From NCBI GenBank assembly GCA_020205615.1, contig CM035153.1, positions 101,019,735-101,083,734 of the forward strand: 64,000 bases of DNA, given 5' to 3'. Positions 34,701 through 44,889 of this stretch are shown in pieces (the stretch's first letter is position 1; each line of letters begins with the position of its first letter). The position numbers were made by a program, and so were the translations under genes. The notes under the pieces are model-generated. The model did not search any database, had not been told where the DNA came from, and saw only the letters and a list, made by a program, of their open reading frames with translations. Source of the DNA: Panax quinquefolius. Lineage: Eukaryota; Streptophyta; Magnoliopsida; Apiales; Araliaceae.

Positions 34701-37700
34701 CCAAATACATAGGTCAGGCCTAGTCTGCGCGGCCTTGAGGAATTTGGGGAAAGAAGAAAGCCTTGACTTAGTGATATTAATAATCTCCCTAGCCAAAACA
34801 TTCATAGGCAATTTGGCATTTTTATGAACAATTGAGTTCCTAACTGCCCAAAGTTTGTAAACTGTGGTGGAAAGGACCCGACTTTTAAAATATCGAATCA
34901 ATTTTATTTCCTTTAAATTGAATGATATAGTCCACCAGACTATCCGACTCCTTGGAGCATTGGCCCTGAACTCAAGGCAAGAACGTAAGAGAGAAGGCGA
35001 AGTAGAATAGGGACAATCAAAGAACAAATGAGAGAATATCAAGCATGATTTGCCTGAAAAGGCGATTCATAGGTCGGAAGCTATGGTAAGCGGAGAGAAC
35101 CTATCATTTTTGTAGGTAATCTGTGTCGAAGAGCAAGCCACAGGGTAAAGGAGAATCGGGGAATATGGAGGGGGAACCAAAGTAATTTAGCCCATGGGAC
35201 TTTCGGAGCACGCAAGCGAATAGATTCCCAGATAGTGGAAGCTTTGATATGTTTCACCGCCGGTTGTCCCAAAGAATCAAGTCCTCAAAGATCGGAAGGA
35301 TTAAGAAGAGATGAAAACAAGGTGCGTAATTGCGCACATCATGATGATTCTTGGAAGGCAAAGACCATGCACCCATGTAAATGATGTCGTAAATTCGCGT
35401 TATGAGGATTCTCGGAGTTGGAGAGCGAGAGATGGAGAGGGTTTAAGGGTTGCCCATTCAACCACGGGTCAAACCAGAGATCAAGGAATTTCCATTCCCA
35501 ACTCTATAGGTAAGGAAAGGAGAGCTATGGAGCGAAGCTTAAGGATCTTACGCGAGATCCATGAACAAAGCGATCAGGGGTTCGAGATATACCGAAATTG
35601 GTCTTTGATAAGACTTGTAGATTTGACCCAGTTAGCCCATAGGAGGGGGAAGATGGGGAGATGACCTTTAAAAGTTGGAGAATAATTAGAGTGAGTTCCA
35701 ATCAAGTAAGGTTCTTAATTGCGAGACCACCTTCACAAAGGGAAGGGACAAATCCCTCCAAGAGACTTTTTGTACCATCTTAGAAGAGAGAAGGCCCTTC
35801 CAAAGGAATCTACACATGATAGATTGAATGGCTCTTAGAACCTGAATTAGGAAGAATAAAATGGGAGGCCCAGAAAGATTGTATTCTGAAAGAGCACTTG
35901 ATTTAATCAATTTGAACTCTACCGAATAAGAGAGGAAGCGGGATGTCCAAGAGGAAACTCTGGCAAGAATTCTATGAATCAAGAAATTTGGTAGTCGGAA
36001 TGGGAGAGTTCTGAGGAGATAAGAGGGACCCCGAGAAATCTAATTGGTAATACTCAAAAGGAATACCCAACAACAAGTTAAGACTTACCTTAACATCATT
36101 TGGGACATTGGCAAGGAAACACAGACTTTTACGAGCATTAGGAATTAGGCCGAAAACATAGAGAAGGATTGAATGCACAGTGAATAATGGAAACAGAGGC
36201 CATATCTCCATGGCAAAATATGAGAATATCATCAATGGCTTGTCACGTGGGATATGTTGCACGATTACATTTTCAATGAAACTTGAAATTAGGCAATGTG
36301 AGTTTCCTTGTGTAGAATCATGGAGAAGGCTTCCATAGCTAGAACGAATAAGTAAGGAGACAGGGGGATCCCTTGCCTAAGACCCTCGCTCCTTTAAAGT
36401 AGCCAAACAGACCTCCATTGACTTTGATAGAAAACATAGTCGTAGTGATGCACTCTTTAATCCACCCAATGAAAATAGGGGGAATTTAAGAAGGCCCAAC
36501 AAATCCAAGAGAAACCTCCAAATCAGCGATTGTCGAAGGCTTTAGAATATCAATTTTAAGAGCACAAGGCGAGGACCGTAGAAAGTCTATGGTAATTCTG
36601 AAAAGCTCTGAGCAATGAGGATATCATCACTAATGCTTCTCCCCGAGATGAAGGCAAACTGAGCATGGTCAATAAGGGAAGGGAGTACAGATTTGAGCCT
36701 ATTGGCAAGGATCTTCGCTATACATTTGTAGATAGTGTTGCAGCAAGAAATAGGTCTAAAATCCGACATATTGGATGGATTATCCGTCTTCGGAATCAAG
36801 GCAATAGATGTAGCATTAACTCCACACGGAAGGTGCCCAGAGATGAAGAAAGAGTGGACAGCAGCAGTGAAATCATGGCCTATAATGTCCCAGCAATGGA
36901 GAAAGAAATTAACATTAAAACCGTCAGGACCCGGACTTTTATTCTTTTTCATGGACTGAAGGACTGCAAGAATTTCGGCATCAAGAATTGGAGTGGTTAA
37001 AAAGAAACTGAAAGCGAGAGTAATCCGCTTTGTAACGAAGTTTTCCAGAAGATCACGACCAGGGTAAGTAGGAGGAGAGGACCCCAGGAGATCCTGAAAG
37101 TAGTCCACCGCCACTTGCTGAATACCCGGCTGATCCTCAATAAGAACACCAGAGCTATTAAAGATAGAGAGAATTTTGTTGTGGTTCCAATTACTCTTGA
37201 TAACATTGGCAAAAAATTTTGAATTTTTATCGCCCTGGGCAAGCCAAGTGGCTCGGGATTTTTGGAGCAAGAGAGATTCTTCAAGAGCCAATGCTTTCCA
37301 TAAGGATCGAGAGCATTTGTCTTCTAGGGCAATGACAGACAAGAGTTTAAGGGATGCAGATGAAGAGATTGGTGAATGGTGACCGGTGAGCTGCAGGTGC
37401 TAACATTCATCGATAAGTTACCGTTAGAAGAGTTCAAGGTTTTGAGGGCACACTTGAATCTTGAAGTTTCTCATTAAAGATGAAAAAGGATTTCCACTAA
37501 TTCGATACTCCAACAATCCGAGACAAGAAAGATCAAACCCTTCCAACTCCAAAGATGAAGTTAAAGAATTGGAATGGCTTCTTGGGTTTCGAAGAAGCAA
37601 ACCAAGATAAGTAACATCGACAATGATCGGAAAGACCACGAGGTCCATAAGTGACTAGGGAATCGGACATTACGTTGAACCAAGAAGCTGCTACCCATTG

Positions 37701-38296
37701 CTCTATCCAAATTTCCTATGAATAGGATTAGCAACTGACAGTTCCACCATGTGTGCAGAGGCCCAATAAAGAATAATATCAAGAACCCCAATAGTGTCTA
37801 AGCGATCGTTAAAGTCAGTCATACCCGCGTCCCAAGAAGAATCACCACCTTCCGATTCAGAGACACTCTTGATAGTGTTGAAGTCCCCAAGAATACACCA
37901 AGTGTCCGAGGAGGACAAGGAATTTAGGTTAGTCCACAACTACGTTCCACTATAGAGTTCTGGCCATAGACTATAGAAGCCAAGATTGGATAATTGCCAT
38001 AAAGAGGAAAGAGCTTGAAGTGGGATACTTGGGCAGATTGAAACAGGACATCCACTTTCCAAATAGAAGGATCCCAGCCCACCCAAATCCGACCGTTCGG
38101 GTGGTAGTCATAGTTAAAGATCCAAACCCTAGTTACGGCAGATAGCCCGCGATATTCTGGAAGCATTTGGAGCTTTTATTCTGGTCTCGATGAGGCCCAC
38201 AAAAGAGATATGGTTGTCTAACAAAAAGTTGCGAACAAAAAGCACCTTTGGTTTTTTATTTAAACCCCTGACATTATATGAGCAAAAGAATGTCAT
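34701..38296 (-). pseudogene. LINE-C ORF2: endonuclease, reverse transcriptase, zf-RVT
   Basis: Starting at the ATG at 38296, it has the same domain order as LINE-B. Endonuclease blocks include WCILGDFNTIKSVS near 37880. A longer open stretch at 37342-36587 holds LWKALALEESLLLQKS, WLAQGDKNSKF, SPGPDGFNVNFF, FRPISCCNTIYKC and FISGRS. The zf-RVT domain lies near 35270-34990 (WAKLLWFPLHIPRFSFTLW, then LFFDCPYS). It is broken into many short frames by single-base indels and is more fragmented than LINE-B. Confidence 0.88.
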
Positions 38297-38312
38297 AAAA
38301 AGGGGAGTAGGA

Positions 38313-39948
38313 TTAGTCTAGAAGGGGAAGACCCTTGGACCTTTGTTCCTCTTCTTAGAAATCAAGAGGCTCCTTTCCGGACCTAGTCTTACCGCTTTGT
38401 GTCCCCGTGATTCCTTCTCATCAACTTGCTTAAGCTTATCAAGTAAAGGGTTAGGGGGATAGGAGATTGAGACTCATCACCGGGAATAAGGGGGGGAGCA
38501 ATAGGGGGAGAAAGGCGTTGGTGGAAGAGAATGGAGAGTTTGGAAGGGGGAAAAAGAGCTTTTAAGTCCTTTGGAAACGGCGAGTCCATGAACCTTCTGG
38601 GGTCGGGGAGGAGGAGAGGCCTTGGTTGTGCTAGGAATAGTGGAACAAGGGGCCTCACAGAGGGTCTGGGAGTGTTTGGGAACCCATCGAAAATTAGTTT
38701 TCGGGCATTTGAGAAGGAATGGCCAAAGCAGTTACATTTAGAACAGGGAGGGGCTCGCTGCTCCAATACTCCACTTTCATGGCTACGGTTTCTCTTCAAC
38801 CGGGCATTTCCGTCAAACACAACAAGATTGATGGATGCGTGAAATGAAGACAAAGCTTCAATCTCAATACATATTGAGCAAAGCTCATAGGTTCCAACTT
38901 TGAAGTCATGTCGTCGGCAAATAACGGCCGACCAACTGCACTTGCCAGAGTAACTTAGACCTTCCTTTGTCCTGTAAGAGAGGGGGATATTACTGAACTT
39001 TACCCATATCGGAACTTTGCTACTATCGGTTATCTTTGAAATTAACCCCTTCACCTTACAGTACAGAAGCAAAGAAGCTTGGACGCTATGTACCATGGAC
39101 CCGAGGCTAAGACATTGTCTCTTTCTATCACCGAATCAAATTTGAATAAGAAGTACCCCTTATCATGAAGATTGACTTTTGTCAAACCAAGGTGCCCCCA
39201 TAATTTTTTAGCAGAAGATTCAACCCACTGAGCAGGGAGCTTCGAGTGGATAAAATGACCAACAAGGCTAGAAGACCATTTATTAAGGCCAAGCTGAAGG
39301 ATTTCCACAGGGGGGTTAACCGTAACACTCCCTTCAGTCGGCAAGGGGGGAAAGAAGCTCAACCCCAAGTTCTTCTCATTAACTGAATTAGCAACTACCG
39401 AACTCCAGGACTTAGGGGGGATAGGCAAGCCAACAACATTAGCCTGGGCATACAAGCGTGGGGGGACAGGATCAGGAGCCAGGGGACTCCCAGAGACAAC
39501 AATATAGTCCTTGCGAGCATTAGCTAGCGCAGCAGGACAAGAATCGAACACCTTACGAGCATTAGCTAACGCAGTAGATACCCCAATAGAAGAGAGGTTG
39601 TTAACATCTTTGAGAGGAAGTCCCAGGGCAGAAATATACTCCATCAGCTTGGCATTCTTCCTTCTTTCAGCAAGGGCTTCTTCACGGTCATTCTTAGTGA
39701 AGTAATGAAGCCGCTTTAAAGATATCTTGGGCGCCGAGGTAGTGGCGGGACCAAGGACTCCTCCAATCGAGCAAAGAAAGCAAGTAGATTCATCGAACCG
39801 ATAGAAACATTCGAGGGAATAGGCTCAGATTCCTCCAAAGCGTGAGGCTAAAGGAGAGTTTGGAATGGAGACACCTAACTCTGCCAAGAAATCCAGAGAA
39901 GGACTACTCTCCAGAGTTCCCAATGGAGAGATGTGGATGATCGACCAT
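38313..39948 (-). pseudogene. LINE-C ORF1: DUF4283/zinc-knuckle RNA-binding protein
   Basis: It runs from the ATG at 39948 to TAA 38313-38315, 17 bp before ORF2, as in LINE-B. The best open stretch is 39644-39051: AALANARK, SWSSVVANSVNEKNLG, then WSSSLVGHFIHSKLP, GYFLFKFDSV and VLASGPWYI of the DUF4283-type domain. CSKCNCFGHSF follows near 38740, then a Pro-rich tail. Breaks fall near 39830-39650 and 39060. Confidence 0.8.
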
Positions 39949-40248
39949 GACACCAAAGTACGGAACGAGGGAGAGGCAAGAGATTGAATTTGGGGTGAGG
40001 GGGGATAAGGTTAAGTCTGGATGTTAGAAAGAGGAGGGAAGGGAGGGATAGGGTGGTTGAGAAGGAGAAGAAAGAACCCAGAAGCTAGAATGGGTAAACT
40101 GAAAAGTTTGGTAAGGATGGAGAAGGTAGGTGAGGATGGGCGGGAGACTAAAAAAGGAAAGAAAGAAAACGGAAAGGAACGGGGGGAACAAAGCCGGACT
40201 AAAACCTAGAGAGAAGGGAGAGCAATCTCTAGAGAGAGAAGCTACCCC
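39949..40248 (-). other. LINE-C 5' UTR
   Basis: This purine-rich noncoding leader on the plus strand matches LINE-B 20273-20576. Its right end marks the LINE/LTR junction. Confidence 0.6.
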
Positions 40249-40301
40249 ACGTATACTTACGTATACTTACGTGATTGTGCGTAATTAGATTTTAACCAAC
40301 A
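40249..40301 (+). repeat. Athila-1 3' LTR, terminal 50 bp
   Basis: GTATACTTACGTGATTGTGC to TTTTAACCAACA matches the end of the 5' LTR (23020-23061). The target duplication ACCAC follows at once at 40302-40306. Confidence 0.9.
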
Positions 40302-40306
40302 ACCAC

Positions 40307-40504
40307 TCACATATTTGGAGTATTTCGAGCTCTCTCCACTACCCCAGTTAATCATGTTAACCTCCTCTTCCATACGTTGAGGGAGAGGGTTGTTTTGAAC
40401 ATGTGGTTGGTCGGGCTTGGCCACTACGATCTCATCACTGTTAATTAAATCATGGATCTTATGCTTAAGGGCCGAATAATCCTGAGTGCCATGGCCTGGA
40501 GCTC
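40307..40504 (-). pseudogene. Tat backbone gag, middle sliver between the two Athila elements
   Basis: This 198-bp island of the backbone is squeezed between Athila-1 and Athila-2. On the minus strand it reads GHGTQDYSALKHKIHDLINS, then NPLPQR and VNMINWGSGES, the segment that follows the gag knuckle in Tat elements. The preceding KKCAYHAG lies beyond Athila-2 at 55795-55820, so the motif is C-x2-H, then GH, with Y where the last Cys is usual. It shows that both Athila insertions hit the same gag within 200 bp. Confidence 0.85.
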
Positions 40505-42238
40505 TGTTGGTGTGAATTCTAGATACACTCAACACGCAAGTATACGTGGTCAACAAGTAATATAGTGTAAGTAGAGTATCGTTCCCACGAGAAATTATTA
40601 ATACAAATTACCAAATACTAACTATTAATCAAACTAATTTTATTTAAACAATCAATTTAAGATTATGAATTAAATTATTTAATTACACTAATTCTAATTA
40701 CCACTAATTAAAAATCAGATTATGGAGATTTAAGATCACAACTTCACTTATTGCTTCTCTTAGATTAATACACTTCTTATCAATTATGCTCACTATTCTA
40801 AATTGTTAATCAATAACACATAAGTAAATATGACCATCTCTCAATGCATCATACTCAAATCAACTTAAATCCACAGATGATAGAAGAAGAACACCCTAAT
40901 TAACTAATTCATTATATCTTTATGTGAATTACAATTAAAAAGAATTTTAAGCACAAGTTCTTTATCTAATTACATGCGATGTATAGGTATATCTCTATCC
41001 TAGACATAAATTATATATTCCAATGCCATGCAGAAAACACAATCACATGCCATTATAATCTGATCTAAATCTATAATTCATCTCTGTAGTTCATATAGAT
41101 TATCAAGGTAATTGTTAGCTAACTAGGCAATTAAGCAATTCTTCACAAATCATAATAGACAATCCAAGAATAATCACAATAATTAATAGAGAAGCATAGT
41201 AAAATAAACTATGCAATACGATCCATTGTAATCTTAAACAAAAGATTTAGTTCATGATTAATGAATTAAAACTAAGAATCCACAATTGAATAAATATTAA
41301 AAGACAAAAGTAGAAGAAGATAAAAAGATAGAATCTGTTGTCTGCAGATTTGATGCTCCCTCCTTGCTCCTACTTTGAATCTTCAATGGTGTCTAAGTTG
41401 CTTCAATCTCAAAATCGCATAAGAACTAGGGTTTTGTTCCTAATCTATTCTAATCTAATCTAATGGAATCCTCCCCAATCCAAGTTATAATCAAGTATTT
41501 ATAGTTCTAATGGAAACCTTAGCAAGTTAGGCAACTAACAATCCTATTCTAGCTCAAATTGAACAACATAACACCCAAATCAGTTCTCTCCCCGCCGACC
41601 GGCGTGCCTAGCGCTGCTCCTAGGCCAATTTGTGCGAGCCCTGCGCTACAGTAGCAGAAATTCTGATGTTCTGGCGCGCCCTGTGCCACCCCATTTTCTG
41701 CTGCGACGTCCTTTGGTAAAACAGACATAACGTTTGATCTGCTAGGAGTTATGGGGCCTGCCACCTGTCAAATCGAAGATATCGACGAGATCTATAACTT
41801 TAATTCTTTGAGAATTGACATATTCTGGCCGAATCAATGTCGAAATTGCGCTTTAAGTAGCAGCTATGTAAATTACATGCAGGACAACTTTGAGCCTTAA
41901 TCTTTGTTGCTAAAATGGCCATAACTCTCGCATCAGAGCTCTGATTTTGATGATTCAAGATGTTTCGAAAATATAAGAAGTAGATCTACAGTGAAATCCA
42001 AGTTTCAAGCCAAGAAAATACATCCAATGTAGTATTAAAAGCCCTGCAATCTTTCCTTCTTGTATTTGCTTGCATATTTTAGTCCAAAAGATGTCTGAAT
42101 TACTTTTCCTCATGCCAATGTCGTGTCATAGCCTACAAAATAACATAAAATATATGAAATGCACACATAACACTTAAAAACCAACCAAAAGATTAAGCTC
42201 AAATGCACTCGATTCTTGGGTATAAAACCCACTAATCA
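40505..42238 (-). repeat. Athila-2 3' LTR (1734 bp)
   Basis: On the plus strand it runs from TGTTGGTGTGAATTC to ACCCACTAATCA, the reverse complement of an LTR starting TGATTAGTGGG and ending ACCAACA. It pairs with 54048-55786. A TATAAATA box in sense lies at 41496-41503. A GC-rich patch at 41590-41720 resembles the variable patches in Athila-1. Confidence 0.92.
41496..41503 (-). promoter_or_regulatory. TATA box of the Athila-2 3' LTR
   Basis: TATAAATA in sense (TATTTATA on plus), about 740 bp from the LTR start. The same box is at 55023-55030 in the 5' LTR. It lies outside the 355-bp U3 piece carried in the internal repeats, so those units have no copy of it. Confidence 0.65.
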
Positions 42239-44885
42239 AATACCTCCAAACTTAAACCTTTGCTTGTCCTCAAGCAAAACAAAATTAAGATAACATACTA
42301 AACACCAATGGAAGCATAAATTAAGTAATCAACCCTGCAATTAGATACACATATACCTTAGCGATAACCCCATGACTTGCAAACACTAACATATCATATA
42401 TATTCAAAACCATGTACACCATCACCCTAATAACACATCCTTGGTCAATTTCCTCTCTCGTGTGTGTGCCTAACATCATATCAAGAGCTACAAATTCATC
42501 TATGGGATCAAACTCACGACTCATCCTTTCCACCACTTATTAACCAAACTTATCATTCACATAAATGCATGAGAAATCACTTTATTCATAGTGGGTGCAT
42601 TTTGATGCTCCATCCCACCAATTATTTATTTTGCCTGACTCGTGTAATGTCCACTCCTTTAGGCTTTTCAATGTTACCTTAACGAGCTTTCAACCAACGA
42701 CTCCCAAACCATCAGGCTTTAGGGCGTTAGGTGTAGAGACATCCCTTAGGCGTTTTTACTCAAGTAACAAAGGCCACAAAGCGTAACTAAGTGGCTTTTT
42801 ATTTCCACATACCATCACTATGGTACTTTTTTTTCATTTTCCCTTTTTTTTCCTTTTTTTTCTTTTTTCACTTTTTTTTATGATTTCCCCCAAACTTATG
42901 TAAATGCCAATGCTTCATCAACAACTTAGTGTCCAAGTGAATGTTCATGATTTGCTGCACATAAATTTCCTAATTGCTATTGATATTCAATTAGTGTGTG
43001 TGAAATTAAAAAACAACCAATGGTATATTATGAAAGTGACTATGTCAACAATTAATCAACACATGATATCTAGTTTAATGCATGCAATAGGGTAATGCAA
43101 TCAATATCTAAGTTACCAAGGCCTGAATGCTCAATCTTAATGAAAAGTGTTATATGCATGTTCCTATTAACATAATTCCTAAATGAATGCATTTTTTTAT
43201 GATTTATATGTGTATGAATGAATGATACTAATCAAACAGCGAATAAATGACACCAATGAACAAAGCTTATTAACTTCTCAAAAATAAATAAAAAAACTAA
43301 TAGAGATCAATAATATAATCAATAACTAACCAATCAAATCCCCCCCAAACTTAATTCAAGTAATGTCCTCATTACGTTAATAAAAATAAAAGTTAAGTGT
43401 GAGGAATTCCCTGAAAATATAGCAATCTTCCTCCTTATCTGCTAAGTTTAGAGAATAATCTAGGCACACTAGAATGAATCGGGCACCACACTTAGATTAG
43501 ACTTGACTAACCTGTGAACACAATAGAAGCAAGTTAATTAAATCCTAATAAATGCAAATTTATTAACTACTAAAAATTAAAATTTAAACTTGGGTTGCCT
43601 CCCAACAAGCGCTTGTTTTAGAGTCATTAGTCCGACTTTGTCTGGTTAATGCTATCCAATTCCTCTACAAAAGTTGAAGAATTCTCCATCCATTAGAAGA
43701 AATGTAGCATCTGGGAGCTTCCCAGAGTGATAGGCGAAATCAACCCCACCCAAACTTGCTTTTTTGTAGATAGGATCCCATTTATGAACATCCAACAACT
43801 AGGTGTTTTCTCCATTATGATTGTGATTTGAATGGGGTATTGAGGCTCATCAATCATAATAGTCTCTTCCTTTACCATCTCCTTTTCATCACACCATGTC
43901 TTTAAAATTGCATTATCACTCATGTTATAAATAGTCTTGCCGACAACATTACTACCAAGTGGGCATGGTCTTACAAATCTAATTGGATCCTTGGTCTTTG
44001 ACAGAGAAGGTGCTTGGGGGACTAAAAACATCGGCTCATCTTCGTTGGTGCTCACAATTAGTTTTTCACCGACCTTGTTTTCATTATCCCCACTTGTCTC
44101 TTCTTTATCATCATTTAGTGGCTCATCCAGTTGTAGATTTGGTTCTAGCACCTCATCAATTTTGGAATCCATGTCATTACACCAATTATTTTGAGGCCAG
44201 TTGTTCAAGGCTTTGAACATTTGATCTATCTGATTCTGAAGATTTTGAATTACCATCTCTTTATTTTGAATTCCCATCTCTTGATTAATTCTCATATCCT
44301 CATTTAATGCTACAAACTTGGACAACAATTCCTCTAATCTTGAATTAGCTATTTCAGTTTCGGAATCCATGTATTGAGGACCATGGGTTGAAGTTGTGAT
44401 GAGTTGTTCCATCTGGTTCTGAAAATTATGGCTCGATATTTCTTGACTCATCATTCTCTCCTCTTGGTTTGCTATGAGCTTCGACATGAATTCCTCCAAG
44501 TTTGACTTTTCTTCTTATGGCAATTCGAGGTGGACATGAAAATTTCGGTGTGTATGTTGGATTTGGAGCGTAGTATTGGTCTTTATAATTGTAGCTCCAT
44601 GAAGAATCTGGGTGATACCCCAACCTTGATGATAATTGGCATACACATACTCGTTGAGGTAGTTATCACCGCATCTTGTCTCGCCCAAGATTGATGGTGC
44701 ATTAATTACTGGCGCGGTGATTGCCACCACAATAATTGTAAGTAGTCTCTTTATCTTTCGAATACGTTGGGCTGCAACAATGTCCAACCTCCTTGAAAGT
44801 GTCTCAAGCCGTGCTAATAATGCAGAAATTCCATTGAGTTCATCAATCCATGTGTCTCTTGGCTGAGTCATATTCAAGTATGACC
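41884..44885 (-). repeat. Athila-2 internal tandem unit 1 (3002 bp)
   Basis: In plus coordinates the unit starts inside the 3' LTR at ACAACTTTGAGCC, includes the LTR end and polypurine tract (42239-42253), then noncoding DNA with a T- and C-rich tract at about 42815-42890. It carries the post-pol motif near 43600 and ends in the gag remnant at ATTCAAGTATGACC. The left 355 bp belong to the complete 3' LTR, which is why this copy is the array end. Confidence 0.9.
42239..42253 (-). other. Athila-2 polypurine tract (unit 1)
   Basis: AAGTTTGGAGGTATT in sense abuts the 3' LTR. Identical copies lie at 45241-45255, 48246-48260 and 51232-51246, each followed in sense by only the truncated U3. Confidence 0.85.
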
Positions 44886-44889
44886 ACAA
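43640..44889 (-). pseudogene. Athila-2 gag remnant, unit 1
   Basis: In sense it opens WSYLNMTQPRDTWIDELNGI, LETLSRRLDIVAAQR and, in sister units, YNYCGGNHP, which is the start of the Athila nucleocapsid knuckle. A Tyr/Asn-rich stretch (NYHQGWG, YYAPNPTYTP) and a coiled coil follow, with paired repeats of SRLEELLSKFVALNE and NKEMVIQNLQNQIDQM. The acidic segment DEPLNDDKEETSGDNE precedes about 110 residues I cannot place (SNVVGKTIYNMSDNAI, PSCWMFINGILSTK). The main open stretch is 44499-43693 (268 codons). Frameshifts lie near 44510 and 43740. Gag N-terminus and all pol are absent. Confidence 0.75.

Larger units (their letters stand above)
33478..40248 (-). mobile_element. LINE-C: full-length L1-type plant LINE inside the Athila-1 3' LTR
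   Basis: This is the third copy of the LINE family, with its T run at 33478-33487 and its 5' end at AGAGAGAAGCTACCCC near 40248. It is closely similar to LINE-B throughout. Unlike LINE-B it has no clear target duplication. The LTR on the right resumes about six bases late (GACCA missing) and shows GTATACTTAC twice in tandem at 40251-40270, so the target was slightly deleted and rearranged. Being inside Athila-1, it is one of the youngest nesting levels. Confidence 0.92.
21532..40301 (+). mobile_element. Athila-1: near-complete Athila-lineage Ty3/gypsy element, with LINE-C inside its 3' LTR
   Basis: The element is bounded by TGATGAGTAGG at 21532 and AACCAACA at 40301, with a perfect 5-bp target duplication ACCAC at 21527-21531 and 40302-40306. 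The order is 5' LTR, Asp-type PBS, gag, protease, RT, RNase H, integrase, a separate 3' ORF, polypurine tract and 3' LTR. LINE-C (33478 to about 40248) splits the 3' LTR. Without it the element would be about 12 kb, normal for Athila. It sits in gag of the Tat backbone. Every ORF carries stops or frameshifts, so it cannot move on its own. Confidence 0.94.

Noticed and set aside
42321..42536. Minus-strand frame MVERMSREFDPIDEFVA with copies at 48328 and 51314
   Set aside because: It lies in the 3' noncoding part of each unit next to the polypurine tract, is short, and has no known match; repetition is explained by the tandem array.
43937..44216. Plus-strand frames opposite the Athila-2 gag, repeated in each unit
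   Set aside because: They are shadows of the acidic gag segment on the minus strand, repeated because the unit is repeated.
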